Below the pieces are notes generated by a model. The model was not told the DNA's origin. It saw only the letters and a list, made by a program, of their open reading frames with translations, and did no database searches. A stretch of 64,000 bases of DNA from assembly GCA_003220495.1 (NCBI GenBank), contig QHSP01000016.1, positions 151,831 to 215,830 on the forward strand, in the 5' to 3' direction. Positions 23,935-35,078 of this stretch are shown in pieces (the first letter of the stretch is position 1; the number at the start of each line of letters is the position of its first letter). A program made the position numbers and the translations under genes. The stretch comes from Candidatus Rokuibacteriota bacterium. Its GTDB lineage: Bacteria; Methylomirabilota; Methylomirabilia; Rokubacteriales; CSP1-6.

Positions 23935-24960
23935 ATGCCGCTCCCGAAGATCGCGGCTGTCGCCACCGCGACGCCGCCCCACCGCTTCACGCAGTCCGAG
24001 CTTCTGACGCTCGCGGGCTACCGAGACGAGGAGCGGAGCGGATTCTTTCGCCGCAGCGACATCGAGGGCCGCTATCTGTGGATCGATCCGGCGACCTTCC
24101 GGCCGAACGAATCGGTCGACGAGCTCGGCGACCGCTTTCGCGAGGGCGCGCTCGAGCTCGGCGAAGCGGCGGCGCGGCGCGCGCTCGCACGCGCCGGCTG
24201 GACCGCGGTCGACGTGGACTTCGTCGCGACGACGACCTGCACCGGACGGCTGACGCCCAGTCTCGACGCCCGCCTGATCGGCCGGCTCGGCTGCCGCGCC
24301 GACGTCCAGCGCGTTCACGTCGGCGACACCGGCTGCGCGTCGGCGATGGTGGCGCTCCAGCAGGCGTCGAACTACGTCACCGCCTTTCCCGGGCGCCGAG
24401 CACTGGTCGTCGCGGTCGAGATCTGCTCGGCCGCCTACTTCCTCGACGACCGGCTCGAGAGCGCAGTGGCGCACGCCATCTTCGCCGACGGCGCCGGCGC
24501 CCTCGCCGTGACGACGGATGGACCGGGGCCCGCGCTCGTCGCCCAGCGGACACTCTTTCGTCCCGAGCACCTCGACGCGATGGGATTCGAGTATCCGGGC
24601 GGCCGGCCGCGCGTCGTGCTCTCCAAGGACGTGCGTCGCATCGGCGCGATCATGATGGGTGAGATGGCGGCGATCCTGATGGCGGCGCAGGGGCTCAAGC
24701 GAGACGACATCCGGTACTGGGTCCTCCACTCGGCGGGACGACGAGTGATCGACCGCGCCAGGACGCTGCTCGAGCTCAGCGAGGAGCAGGTCGGCCACTC
24801 GCGCGCCGTGCTTCGGCGCTTCGGCAACATGTCATCGGCCACGATCCTCTTCGTACTGGACGAAACACTCCGTCAGGAGTCTCCGGTTCCCGGCGACTGG
24901 GGCGTCATGATCGGCCTCGGCCCTGGCTTCGCCGCTGAGGGAGCGCTGCTGCGGTGGTGA
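23935..24960 (+). CDS. Type III polyketide synthase (chalcone/alkylresorcinol synthase-like)
   Basis: Homodimeric ketosynthase that condenses malonyl-CoA with an acyl starter to give alkylresorcinols or alkylpyrones. The catalytic triad is visible: Cys134 (GDTGCASAM), His265 (WVLHSAGR) and Asn298 (FGNMSSATILFVLDE). The latter is the chalcone synthase-type GNMSSA motif. The length, 341 aa, is near the family norm of 350-390. ATG 23935 follows ACAGGAGGAGGG. The 13-base gap to a methyltransferase, which overlaps an FAD oxidoreductase, makes a three-gene operon like Streptomyces srsABC. Starter acyl chain and product cannot be read from the sequence. Confidence 0.92.
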   Translation: MPLPKIAAVATATPPHRFTQSELLTLAGYRDEERSGFFRRSDIEGRYLWIDPATFRPNESVDELGDRFREGALELGEAAARRALARAGWTAVDVDFVATTTCTGRLTPSLDARLIGRLGCRADVQRVHVGDTGCASAMVALQQASNYVTAFPGRRALVVAVEICSAAYFLDDRLESAVAHAIFADGAGALAVTTDGPGPALVAQRTLFRPEHLDAMGFEYPGGRPRVVLSKDVRRIGAIMMGEMAAILMAAQGLKRDDIRYWVLHSAGRRVIDRARTLLELSEEQVGHSRAVLRRFGNMSSATILFVLDETLRQESPVPGDWGVMIGLGPGFAAEGALLRW

Positions 24961-24973
24961 GCAGCACAGACTC

Positions 24974-25669
24974 ATGAAGCGGGCCGAGGGCGCGCACGAG
25001 GTTCTCGACGGCGCCGTCGCGGCGCCGGAGCTCGCGGCGTCGCTGGCGGACATCGACCGGCTCAACAGCTGGTTCGGCGGGTACGCGCTCTCGCTGCGCG
25101 CGATCCGTCGCCTGGCGGCCGACGTGCCGCGTGATCGGCCGCTTCGCGTCATCGACGTCGGCGGTGGTACGGCGGCGTTCGCGGTGCGGGTCGCCGAGTG
25201 GGCGCGCCGTAGCGGGCGTGCCGTTCGCGTGGTGGTCGTCGATCGCGATCCGACCACGCTTCGGCTCGCGCGCGAGACCGTGGCGACGTATCCCGAGATC
25301 GTGCTGGTCCGCGGCGACGCGGCCGCGCTGCCTTGCCGCGAGCGGGGCGCCGACATCGTCACCAGCGCCCTCACGCTGCACCACCTCGAGCCGGCGCAGG
25401 CCGCGGTGGGCCTGCGCGAGATGGCGGCGGCCGCCCGGATCGCCGTGGTCGTGAACGATCTCCTCCGTCGCCGTCTCTCACTCGGCCTCGTCTGGCTCGC
25501 GACGCGTCTGCTCGGGTGCCACCCGATCTCGCGCCACGACGGCCCGCTCTCGGTCCGACGCGCCTATTCGCGGGACGAGCTGCGGGCGCTCGCCGAGAAG
25601 GCCGGCGCGCGGCGATTGACGATCCGCGAGTACCCCGTGCTCGGGCGCCTGCTGGCGGTCCTGTCGTGA
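24974..25669 (+). CDS. SAM-dependent methyltransferase of the PKS operon
   Basis: A 231-aa class I methyltransferase. The SAM loop is RVIDVGGGTAAFAVRVAE near residue 58; the acidic end of strand 2 is VVVDRDPT; motif II is ADIVTSALTLHHLEPAQ. A hydrophobic C-terminal segment (LSLGLVWLATRLLGC) may sit on the membrane or bind a lipid acceptor. It probably methylates a hydroxyl or ring carbon of the polyketide lipid made by the upstream PKS. It overlaps the FAD gene by four bases (GTGA). Confidence 0.88.
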   Translation: MKRAEGAHEVLDGAVAAPELAASLADIDRLNSWFGGYALSLRAIRRLAADVPRDRPLRVIDVGGGTAAFAVRVAEWARRSGRAVRVVVVDRDPTTLRLARETVATYPEIVLVRGDAAALPCRERGADIVTSALTLHHLEPAQAAVGLREMAAAARIAVVVNDLLRRRLSLGLVWLATRLLGCHPISRHDGPLSVRRAYSRDELRALAEKAGARRLTIREYPVLGRLLAVLS

Positions 25670-26868
25670 CGACCGACGTCATCGTCGTCGGCGCCGGCCC
25701 CGCGGGCGCGGCCACGGCCATTCTCCTGGCCGAGCACGGGCTCTCCGTGCGCCTGCTCGATCGCGCGCGATTTCCGCGGCCGAAGATCTGCGGAGAGTAC
25801 CTGAGCCCCGAGGCGCCGCGGCTGCTCGACCGGCTCGGCGCGCTCAAGGCCGTCGACGCCGTCGCCAGCGCCTTGAAGGGCATGCGCATCACCGCGCCCA
25901 ACGGCCGGACGCTCGTCGGCACCTACCGGCCGATCGGCGCCTGGCGTCCCTATCGCGAGCACGCGATGGCGATCACGCGCGAAGCCCTCGACGCGATCCT
26001 GGTCGACCGCGTCCGCTCGCTGCCGGTCGACTTCCGCGAGCACACGCGCGTCACCGACGTCGTCGTCTCGGGCGGCCGCGTCGTCGGCGTCGACGCGATC
26101 GACGGCGACACCCGTCGCCAGACGCTCCGCGCTCCGCTGACGATCGCGGCCGACGGCCGCGCCTCGGTCGTTGCGCAGCGGCTCGGACTGCGCCGGCCGC
26201 ATCCGCTCCAGCGGATGGCAATGGTCACCTACGTCGAGGACGTGAGCGGGCTCGGTCGACTCGGCGAGATCTTCGTCGATCCGCCGGACTACGCGATCCT
26301 CAACCCGGTGGCGCCCGGCCGCGCGAACCTGAGCGTGATCGTGCCGCTGTCGCACGCGGCGCCGTGGAGCGGTCGGCTCGACACGTTCTTCGACGCGCGC
26401 GTGAAGCATTTGCCCCATCTCGCCCGGCGCATCGCCGGCGGCCGGCGGGTCGCGCCCGTCCGCGCCATGGGCCCGCTCGCGTACCGGGTCGACCCGCCGC
26501 GGACCGGCGGCGTGCTCATGGTGGGCGACGCCACCGGCTTCTTCGATCCGTTCTCGGGCGAGGGCATCTTCAACGGTCTCCGGAGCGCCGAGCTGGCCGT
26601 GGAGACCGCGGTCCAGGCGCTCGGGCGCGGCGACGTGTCGGCGCGCGCGCTCGCCGGCTACGATCGCGCCCGACGCCTGGCGTCTCGCGACAAGGAGCGG
26701 GTGACGTACGCGCTCCAGATCGTCATCAGCCACCGCCGCCTCGCGAACCTGGCGGCGCGGTTCCTCGCGCGCCGCCCGCGCCTGCTCGACCTCCTGCTCG
26801 GCGTCCTCGGCGACTTCGTGCCGCCCCGCGCGCTCCTGAGCGGTATCTTCGCGCGCTCACGATTCTGA
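25666..26868 (+). CDS. FAD-dependent oxidoreductase (geranylgeranyl reductase/PHBH-like)
   Basis: A 400-aa flavoprotein. It has an N-terminal Rossmann motif VIVVGAGPAGAATAILLAE, ARFPRPKICGEYLSP (typical of the geranylgeranyl reductase branch), a middle AADGRASVVAQRLGL and the FAD-ribityl motif GDATGFFDPFSGEGIFNGL. Such enzymes hydroxylate aromatic rings or reduce prenyl double bonds. In an operon after a type III PKS and a methyltransferase, ring hydroxylation to a quinol or quinone is the likeliest role. GTG 25666 is coupled to the methyltransferase stop. A helical C-terminal region (LANLAARFLARRPRLLDLL) may be membrane-associated. Confidence 0.9.
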   Translation: MTTDVIVVGAGPAGAATAILLAEHGLSVRLLDRARFPRPKICGEYLSPEAPRLLDRLGALKAVDAVASALKGMRITAPNGRTLVGTYRPIGAWRPYREHAMAITREALDAILVDRVRSLPVDFREHTRVTDVVVSGGRVVGVDAIDGDTRRQTLRAPLTIAADGRASVVAQRLGLRRPHPLQRMAMVTYVEDVSGLGRLGEIFVDPPDYAILNPVAPGRANLSVIVPLSHAAPWSGRLDTFFDARVKHLPHLARRIAGGRRVAPVRAMGPLAYRVDPPRTGGVLMVGDATGFFDPFSGEGIFNGLRSAELAVETAVQALGRGDVSARALAGYDRARRLASRDKERVTYALQIVISHRRLANLAARFLARRPRLLDLLLGVLGDFVPPRALLSGIFARSRF

Positions 26869-26875
26869 CCGTCGT

Positions 26876-26922
26876 GCGCGCCGCCGCCGTCGCGGAGCTG
26901 GGGCCCCGCCGGCCGAGGCGTG
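26876..26922 (+). repeat. Interspersed intergenic repeat, copy 1
   Basis: About 47 bases starting seven bases after the FAD gene stop. It differs from copy 2 (37763-37809) at only a few positions and resembles copy 3 on the minus strand (56867-56913). The shared core includes GCCGTCGCGG and CCGGCCGAGGCGTG. Confidence 0.7.
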
Positions 26923-26924
26923 CT

Positions 26925-26930
26925 TATAAA
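26925..26930 (+). promoter_or_regulatory. Probable promoter -10 of the RraA-like gene
   Basis: TATAAA, with TGC shortly upstream (extended -10 type). The predicted start near 26937 leaves a 22-base leader with AAGGGAGA before ATG 26959. It lies directly after repeat copy 1. Confidence 0.45.
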
Positions 26931-26958
26931 CCGGCGTGGTTATGAAGGGAGACCCTCG

Positions 26959-27621
26959 ATGAGCCCGAGCGACAACCTACCGCGCCGCTTCGCGCGCATC
27001 TACACGGCGGCGATCACGGACGTCATGGACGAGATAGGCCTCCGGCGTCAGACCCTGCCCGCGGCGATCCAGCCGCTGGCCTCCGGGATGCGCACGGCGG
27101 GCTACGCGTTCACCGTGCGCGGACGGCCGCACAGCGGCTCCCCGCGCGAGCGCGACCAGACCTTGCGGCGCTTTCTGGGCATGCTGGGCGCGGTGCCGGC
27201 CGAATCGGTCCTGGTGGTCGCGGCGCACGACAACGTCGCGGCGCACTTCGGCGAGCTCAGCGCGGCATGGTTCCGCACCCGCAAGGTGCGCGGCGCCGTG
27301 ATCGACGGCGCGACGCGCGACGCCACGGCGATCATGCGCATGGGGTTCCCGACGTTCGTGCGCTACCGGACGCCGCAAGATTCGGTGCCGCGCTGGCGCG
27401 TCGCCGACTGGGGCCAGCCGGTGACGATCGGCAGCGTCCGCGTGAGTCTCGGTGACATCGTGGTCGGCGATCTGGACGGGGTCGTGATCGTCCCGCGCCG
27501 CGCCGCCCACGAGGTGCTCCGGCGCTGCGAGAAGCTCGTGGGAACGGAGAATCGGGTCCGCTCCGCGGTGCGGCGCGGGATGACGCCGCTCGCCGCCTAT
27601 CAGAAGTTCGGCAGCTTCTGA
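26959..27621 (+). CDS. RraA-like/4-hydroxy-4-methyl-2-oxoglutarate aldolase family protein
   Basis: A 220-aa RraA-fold protein. The motifs are RIYTAAITDVMDEIGL at the start, VVAAHDNVAAHFGEL, then RGAVIDGATRDATAIMRMGFPTF with the catalytic Arg-Asp pair, and the final GDIVVGDLDGVVIVPRR. Members are Mg-dependent HMG/CHA aldolases or decarboxylases; E. coli RraA instead inhibits RNase E. This sequence keeps the G-x-R-D site, so an aldolase/decarboxylase role is favoured. ATG 26959 is chosen over an upstream ATG in the same frame because the family usually starts here. Confidence 0.85.
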   Translation: MSPSDNLPRRFARIYTAAITDVMDEIGLRRQTLPAAIQPLASGMRTAGYAFTVRGRPHSGSPRERDQTLRRFLGMLGAVPAESVLVVAAHDNVAAHFGELSAAWFRTRKVRGAVIDGATRDATAIMRMGFPTFVRYRTPQDSVPRWRVADWGQPVTIGSVRVSLGDIVVGDLDGVVIVPRRAAHEVLRRCEKLVGTENRVRSAVRRGMTPLAAYQKFGSF

Positions 27622-27629
27622 GGCCGGGC

Positions 27630-28232
27630 TCAGCCGGAGGCGGCGACCGCGCGCGACGCTTCGCGAACGACCTGCACCGCCGAGCGGCCGAACACCGAGG
27701 CGACGAGCAGGCCGATGAGGATATCCGGCCACGGCGAGCCCGTCACGGCCACCGCGCCGGCGGCGATCAGGACCGCCGCGTTGCCGATCACGTCGTTGCG
27801 CGAGCAGATCCAGGCGGACCGCATGTTGATGTCGTCGCCACGCCGCCGCCAGAGCAGCGCCAGGCAGCAGAGGTTGGCGGCGAAGGCGAGCGCGCCGACC
27901 ACGCTCATCACCTCGACGATCGGCGTGAGCCCCTGAGCGATCTTGACGGCCACCTGGACGAGCACGCCGATTCCGAACGCTGCCATGACGATGCCCTTGA
28001 GCAGCGCGGCGCGGGCCTGCCAGATCACGCCTCGGCCGATGACGTAGAGGCTGAAGCCGTACACGAGCGCGTCGCCCAGCATGTCGATCGAATCGGCGAA
28101 CAGCGCCGTCGAGTGAGCGAGGACACCGGCCACGGACTCCGTGAGGAACATCGCGGCGTTGATCCACAGGACGACATGGAGCACCCGGCGCTGCTCGCGC
28201 GGAATCTCGCGGACCTCGCAGCACTCGTCCAT
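27630..28232 (-). CDS. Cation diffusion facilitator, transmembrane domain only
   Basis: A 200-aa protein with a metal-binding-looking N-terminus (MDECCEVREIP) and about five to six hydrophobic helices of the cation efflux (CDF) family: SVAGVLAHSTALFADSIDMLGDALVYGFSLYV carries the HxxxD-like helix-2 site as ADSIDMLGD, and ICSRNDVIGNAAVLIAAG carries the helix-5 site. The C-terminal cytoplasmic dimerisation domain of full-length CDF proteins is absent; short forms like this are known. It probably exports Zn, Co or a similar divalent metal. It converges with the RraA gene. Confidence 0.85.
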   Translation of the reverse strand: MDECCEVREIPREQRRVLHVVLWINAAMFLTESVAGVLAHSTALFADSIDMLGDALVYGFSLYVIGRGVIWQARAALLKGIVMAAFGIGVLVQVAVKIAQGLTPIVEVMSVVGALAFAANLCCLALLWRRRGDDINMRSAWICSRNDVIGNAAVLIAAGAVAVTGSPWPDILIGLLVASVFGRSAVQVVREASRAVAASG

Positions 28233-28273
28233 GGAGAAGAACCTATGCCAGCGGCGCGACGACGTCCAGAGGG

Positions 28274-29707
28274 CTAGCGGCGACGGCGCCCCGAGCGGGC
28301 CGCCGCCGGGCGCGCCGGCTCTTCCGGCTCGTCGCGCGCCTCGGCGCCGCTGATCTCGGGCAGGGAGGCTTCCTTCAGCGGCTTGCCGATGTGGTCGCGG
28401 ATCCACTTGCCGTCCCACCACTCGAGCGGCGTGACCGAGGTGCCGTTGATCAGCACCTCGTAGTGGAGGTGATCGCCGATCGCGAGCCCGGTCGAGCCCG
28501 TCCGCGCGATCTCCTGACCCTTGTCGACGGCGTCCCCCACCTTGACCGTGGTGCTCGAGAGATGGGCGTAGAGCGTCTGCAGGCCGAGGCCGTGGTCGAT
28601 GACCACGGTGTTGCCGTAGATCGTGAGCGGCTCGGCGAAGACGACGACGCCTTTGTTGGAGGCGGGCACCGGCGACTGTCGCGTCGACGCGAGGTCGTAC
28701 CCGAAGTGGATCTGACGGTCGATCTCGCGGCCGCCGTGGACGTACGTGCGCGTCTCCGCGAAATTCGCGAACACCTTCGTGTTGCGCGCCTGGACGAACG
28801 GCCCGTGCCAGAGCGGCTTGTCGGCCGTGGTCGCGCCGATCTTCCGCTTGGTCGCCTCGGCCTGGCGGCGCAGGTCGCGGTTGATCACGAGGAATCCGTC
28901 GACGAGCGAGTCGGTGGTCGATCGCTGCGGCAGGAGCTCGGGGACCTTGGCCTGGAGGAAGGCGTCCTTGATCTCGATCGTGTCCTTCGGGAACTTGCGC
29001 GGGCGGATCTCCGCGGGGATCCCGCGCGAGGCGGTGTTGCCCGCTTCGTCGGTGGCGCGGATCTGGATCGGCGTCGCCGGGTCGTAGTCCCACGGCAGCG
29101 CGATCAGCGCGATGCGCGCGCCCTTGTCGGCCGGGCCGAACGCGAACGACGTGAATGTCGTCGCGCCGGCCAGGACGTCGGTCCGCGCCGCGCCCGTGAC
29201 CCGGAATGCGACGAGCCCGCTCCCGCCGGGCGAGAGGTAGCGCGTCGCGGCGAGCAGCTCGACCTTCGGCGGCGTGAGGTCGACGGTGACCGGATAGCCG
29301 GCGATCGCTCGGTCGTCGCGTCGGATCGGGCGCCAGAACGTATCGCGCGCCCACACCTCGATGCTCGCGCTGCCCTCGCGCAGGCCGAGCGCCGCGCTGT
29401 CGACCACGACCGGAATCTCGACGCGCCGGCCGAGGCCGCTGTCTTTCGTGGCGACGGGTGTCGACTTGCCGGCTTGCTCGATGCGGACCTCGACTCGCGC
29501 CACGTTGCCGCGCCGGGCCTCGACGACCACGGTGAACGTGGTCTTCTGCCCGATGAAGCGCGGCGCGGTCGTGAGGGATTGCACGCCGGGGACCGTCTGC
29601 CGCCAGACCAGATACGCCACGGAGCCGACGCCGGCCACGAGCAGAATCAGGACGAGGAGCACCCAGGCCTTCGCGCGAGACCGCTTGGGCACAACGGATG
29701 ATACCAT
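28274..29707 (-). CDS. M23-family cell-wall metallopeptidase with membrane anchor
   Basis: A 477-aa protein with a basic N-terminus and one transmembrane anchor (residues about 14-34), a long beta-rich extracytoplasmic region (residues 40-330) and a C-terminal LytM/M23 domain. Zn and catalytic residues: His in [11 protein letters not shown], and HxH in [17 protein letters not shown], with [17 protein letters not shown] between. It cleaves peptide cross-links of peptidoglycan, or activates amidases if inactive. The C-terminal tail is Arg/Ala-rich. ATG 29707 is divergent from ynfA with a 36-base gap. Confidence 0.92.
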   Translation of the reverse strand: MVSSVVPKRSRAKAWVLLVLILLVAGVGSVAYLVWRQTVPGVQSLTTAPRFIGQKTTFTVVVEARRGNVARVEVRIEQAGKSTPVATKDSGLGRRVEIPVVVDSAALGLREGSASIEVWARDTFWRPIRRDDRAIAGYPVTVDLTPPKVELLAATRYLSPGGSGLVAFRVTGAARTDVLAGATTFTSFAFGPADKGARIALIALPWDYDPATPIQIRATDEAGNTASRGIPAEIRPRKFPKDTIEIKDAFLQAKVPELLPQRSTTDSLVDGFLVINRDLRRQAEATKRKIGATTADKPLWHGPFVQARNTKVFANFAETRTYVHGGREIDRQIHFGYDLASTRQSPVPASNKGVVVFAEPLTIYGNTVVIDHGLGLQTLYAHLSSTTVKVGDAVDKGQEIARTGSTGLAIGDHLHYEVLINGTSVTPLEWWDGKWIRDHIGKPLKEASLPEISGAEARDEPEEPARPAAARSGRRRR

Positions 29708-29743
29708 GCCGACCCGTCACGAACCTCGGAGGTGAGCGCGCGT

Positions 29744-30082
29744 ATGAGCCCTCTCCTGGTGATCGCGTCGCTGGCGCTGTTCGTGCTGGCGGGACTGTGC
29801 GAGATCGGCGGCGGATATCTCGTGTGGCTCTGGCTTCGCGAGGAGCGGAGCGCGCTCCTGGGCGTCCTCGGCGCGGTGGTCCTCTTCGCCTACGGCGTGG
29901 TGCCGACGCTCCAGCCGGCGCCGTTCGGCCGCGTCTACGCGGCGTACGGTGGCGTGTTCGTCGTCCTCTCGCTCCTGTGGGGCGCCATCGTCGCCCGCGA
30001 GCTGCCCGATCGGTTCGACGTGGCGGGCGGCCTGCTGTGTCTCGCGGGCGTCTCCGTGCTGATGTACGCGCCGCGCGGCTGA
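29744..30082 (+). CDS. ynfA: YnfA/UPF0060 family small membrane protein
   Basis: A 112-aa protein with four transmembrane helices; the family starts [21 protein letters not shown] and ends [17 protein letters not shown], both clear here, with the central loop [22 protein letters not shown]. YnfA resembles small multidrug resistance (SMR) transporters, but the physiological role is unsettled. ATG 29744 (GGAGG 12 bases upstream) is preferred over GTG 29732, which would touch the ribosome site. Confidence 0.93.
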   Translation: MSPLLVIASLALFVLAGLCEIGGGYLVWLWLREERSALLGVLGAVVLFAYGVVPTLQPAPFGRVYAAYGGVFVVLSLLWGAIVARELPDRFDVAGGLLCLAGVSVLMYAPRG

Positions 30083-30099
30083 CGTCGCGACCACTGTTC

Positions 30100-30129
30100 T
30101 TGACACTCCAGGTAGCCGGTCGTTAGCAT
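30100..30129 (+). promoter_or_regulatory. Sigma-70 promoter of the nuoLMN operon
   Basis: Perfect TTGACA (30100-30105), 18-base spacer, TAGCAT (30124-30129). The nuoL GTG begins six bases after the -10 box, so transcription should start at or next to the start codon, giving a leaderless message. Confidence 0.65.
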
Positions 30130-30135
30130 GACCCG

Positions 30136-32010
<1,875 letters not shown>

Positions 32011-32088
32011 ACGGCCGATACGTCCAATGCCGGCTCGCGTCTCTCTCAGGCCACCCGCGGCGCGATCCGTTCTCCTAGTACTCGACAC

Positions 32089-33588
32089 ATGATCCCGCTC
32101 GTCTCGGTCGTCACGTTCCTGCCGGGCCTCGCCGGGCTGGCGCTGTTGCTGGTGCCGCAGCGCGCTGACCGCGTGCTGCGGCCGGCCGCGCTCGGCGTGG
32201 CGGTCGTCACGTTCCTGCTGTCGCTGCCGCTCTACTTCGGGTTCGACGCCGAGCTCATCGGCTACCAGTTCGAGGAGCACGGGCGGTGGATGCCGACGCT
32301 CGGGGTGAGCTACCACGTGGGGATCGACGGCATCAGCCTCCTGCTCGTGCTCCTGACGACCTTTCTGATGCCGCTGGCGCTCGCGTCGGCCTGGGGCTCG
32401 ATCGAGGACCGGATCAAAGAGTTCGTGGCGACCATGCTGATCCTCGAGACCGGGATGCTCGGCGTCTTCGTCAGCCTCGATCTCTTCCTGTTCTACGTGT
32501 TCTGGGAGGCGATGCTGATTCCGATGTACTTCGTCATCGGCGTTTGGGGCGGACCGAACCGGATCTACGCCGCCATCAAGTTCGTCCTCTACACGATGGT
32601 CGGCTCCGTCCTCATGCTGGTGGCGATCCTCGCCCTGTACCATCAGTACGGCGGCGCCACGGGCCGATACACGTTCGACTTGCCGGTGCTGGCGCAGTAC
32701 GTGATGGCGCCGGGCCGCGCGCAGGACCTCATGTTCCTCGCCTTTGCGCTGGCCTTCGCGATCAAGGTGCCGCTGTTCCCGTTCCACACCTGGCTGCCCG
32801 ACGCCCACGTCGAGGCGCCGACCGCCGGCAGCGTGATCCTGGCCGGTGTCCTGCTGAAGATGGGGACGTACGGGTTCCTGCGCTTCTGCCTGCCGCTCTT
32901 CCCGGACGCGAGCCTCGCGTTCGGGCCGCTGGTCTTCACGCTCGCGGTGATCGGCGTGATCTACGGCGCGTGGGTGTCCACGGTGCAGCCCGACATGAAG
33001 AAGCTCGTGGCCTACTCGAGCGTGAGCCACCTGGGCTTCGTGATGCTCGGCATCTTCACGCTCAACCAGCAAGGGCTCGTCGGCGGCCTCATCCAGATGG
33101 TGAACCACGGGCTCTCCACGGGCGCGCTCTTCCTGATGGTCGGGATGATCTACGAGCGCCGCCACTCCCGGCTCATCGCCGACTTCGGCGGCCTCTGGCA
33201 GGTCGTCCCGGCCTTCTCGGCGCTCTTCCTGGTCGTCACCCTGTCCTCGCTCGGGCTGCCGGGGTTGAACGGGTTCGTCGGCGAGTTCCTGATCCTGGTC
33301 GGCGCCTTTCAGCGCAATCCGTGGATGGCCGCGCTGGCGACGACCGGGATCATCTTCGCCGCGGTCTACATGCTCTGGATGTATCAGCGCGTCGTGTTCG
33401 GCGAGGTCACGCAGGACGCGAACCGTCGGCTCGCCGACCTCACCACGCGCGAGTGGGCGGTGCTCGTCCCGGTCGTGACGCTCATCGTGTGGATCGGCGT
33501 GTATCCGGCGGCGTTCACCGGCAAGACCGAGACCACCATCGAGGCGCTGATCGCCCAGGTCCAGGCGAAGACCAGCGCGAACCGCTGA
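32089..33588 (+). CDS. nuoM: NADH-quinone oxidoreductase subunit M
   Basis: Proton-translocating subunit of complex I, 499 aa with 14 helices. Visible landmarks: LFLFYVFWEAMLIPMYFVIGVWGG (essential Glu), AFAIKVPLFPFHTWLPDAHVEAPTAGSVILAGVLLKMGTYG (essential Lys and the TM8 His), and VQPDMKKLVAYSSVSHLGFVMLG. It is 78 bases after nuoL; that gap has no recognised feature. It is two bases from nuoN. Confidence 0.96.
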   Translation: MIPLVSVVTFLPGLAGLALLLVPQRADRVLRPAALGVAVVTFLLSLPLYFGFDAELIGYQFEEHGRWMPTLGVSYHVGIDGISLLLVLLTTFLMPLALASAWGSIEDRIKEFVATMLILETGMLGVFVSLDLFLFYVFWEAMLIPMYFVIGVWGGPNRIYAAIKFVLYTMVGSVLMLVAILALYHQYGGATGRYTFDLPVLAQYVMAPGRAQDLMFLAFALAFAIKVPLFPFHTWLPDAHVEAPTAGSVILAGVLLKMGTYGFLRFCLPLFPDASLAFGPLVFTLAVIGVIYGAWVSTVQPDMKKLVAYSSVSHLGFVMLGIFTLNQQGLVGGLIQMVNHGLSTGALFLMVGMIYERRHSRLIADFGGLWQVVPAFSALFLVVTLSSLGLPGLNGFVGEFLILVGAFQRNPWMAALATTGIIFAAVYMLWMYQRVVFGEVTQDANRRLADLTTREWAVLVPVVTLIVWIGVYPAAFTGKTETTIEALIAQVQAKTSANR

Positions 33589-33590
33589 CC

Positions 33591-35045
33591 ATGGACGCGA
33601 TCGTCTTCCCGCCCGTCCTCATCGGGCCCCTGTTGCCGACCCTGGTCGTGCTCGCCGCCGCCGCGCTCGTGCTGGTGCTCGACGTCGTCCCCTGGGCGAT
33701 CCCGCGCGAGGTCGCGGCGATGGTCGCGCTCGCTGGCATGATCGGGGCGCTCCTGGCCACGCTCGCGCGGTGGAGCGCGCCGGGGCGCGCGTTCCGCGAC
33801 ATGGTCGTGCTCGACAACTTCGCGCTCTTCTTCAACGTGGTCATCTGTTACGCGGGCGCGCTCATCGTGCTGCTCTCGATGGACTACCTGCGCCGCACCG
33901 GCAGCGAGTCGAGCGAGTACTGGGCCCTCGTGCTCTTCGCGACCGCCGGCATGATGCTCCTCGCGGCGGCCGGCGATCTGGTCGTCGTGTTCCTGGCCCT
34001 CGAGCTGATGTCGTTGTCGCTCTACGTCCTCGCCGGTCTGTTCAAGCGGGAGCTCGCCTCGGGCGAGGCGGCGATGAAGTATTTCCTCCTGGGCGCGTTC
34101 GCCTCGTCGTTCCTCCTCTACGGCATCGCCCTCATCTACGGCGCCACCGGAACGACGAACCTCGACCGGATCGCCGCGGCGATCGCCTCGCGGCCCCGCG
34201 ACCCGCTGTTCGGCATCGGCCTGGGGCTCTTGATGGTCGGGTTCGGCTTCAAGATCTCCTCGGTGCCGTTTCACATGTGGGTGCCCGACGTGTACCAGGG
34301 AGCGCCGACGAGCGTGACGGCGCTGATCGCGACCGGCTCCAAGGCCGGCGCCTTCGCGGCCTTGATCCGCGTGCTGACCGTGACCCTGCGCGGTGTCCCG
34401 CCAGACTGGGCGGCGCTGCTCTGGGTGATCGCGGCCGTCACGATGACCGTGGGCAACGTGGTGGCGCTCGCGCAGTCGAATCTCAAGCGGATGCTCGCCT
34501 ATTCGTCGATCGCGCACGTCGGCTACATGCTGGTCGGCCTGGTCGCCGGGGGGGTGGGCGGAGCCGGCTCGGTGCTCTTCTATCTGCTGACCTACACCTT
34601 CACGACCGCCGGCGCCTTCGGGGTGATCACCCTGTGCGAGCGCGCCCGCGGTGAGGCGGTCGAGGTGTCCGACTACGCCGGGCTCGCGCGGCGGCACCCG
34701 GTGCTGGCGGCGGCGCTCGGGCTCTTTCTGCTCTCGCTGGTCGGTATTCCTCCGCTGGCCGGCTTCGTCGGGAAGTTCTACGTGTTCGGCGCCGCCGTGC
34801 GCGCGGGCTATTTCTGGCTGGCGGTCATCGGCGTGCTGAACTCCGCGGCGGCCGCGTACTACTACCTGCGAGTCGTCGTCTTCATGTACATGCGCGAGCC
34901 GGAGGGAGCCGCCACCACCTACGCCTCGTCGTTTGCCGGCAGCCTCGCGCTGGCGATCGCGCTCCTCGCGATCGTGCTCCTCGGCGTGATGCCGGCCCCG
35001 TTCGTCGACCTCGCTCAAGCCGCCGTCGCCCCCCTCCTCCGCTAG
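33591..35045 (+). CDS. nuoN: NADH-quinone oxidoreductase subunit N
   Basis: A 484-aa antiporter-like subunit of complex I. ATG 33591 is directly after the nuoM stop (two-base gap). Conserved regions: VVFLALELMSLSLYVLAGL (essential Glu), GFKISSVPFHMWVPDVYQGAPTSVTALIATGSKAGAF (Lys) and AQSNLKRMLAYSSIAHVGYML. It completes the L-M-N distal membrane arm; the rest of the complex must be encoded elsewhere. Confidence 0.95.
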   Translation: MDAIVFPPVLIGPLLPTLVVLAAAALVLVLDVVPWAIPREVAAMVALAGMIGALLATLARWSAPGRAFRDMVVLDNFALFFNVVICYAGALIVLLSMDYLRRTGSESSEYWALVLFATAGMMLLAAAGDLVVVFLALELMSLSLYVLAGLFKRELASGEAAMKYFLLGAFASSFLLYGIALIYGATGTTNLDRIAAAIASRPRDPLFGIGLGLLMVGFGFKISSVPFHMWVPDVYQGAPTSVTALIATGSKAGAFAALIRVLTVTLRGVPPDWAALLWVIAAVTMTVGNVVALAQSNLKRMLAYSSIAHVGYMLVGLVAGGVGGAGSVLFYLLTYTFTTAGAFGVITLCERARGEAVEVSDYAGLARRHPVLAAALGLFLLSLVGIPPLAGFVGKFYVFGAAVRAGYFWLAVIGVLNSAAAAYYYLRVVVFMYMREPEGAATTYASSFAGSLALAIALLAIVLLGVMPAPFVDLAQAAVAPLLR

Positions 35046-35078
35046 CACCGATCGCTCATGAGCGGCTCGCGCGCTGAC

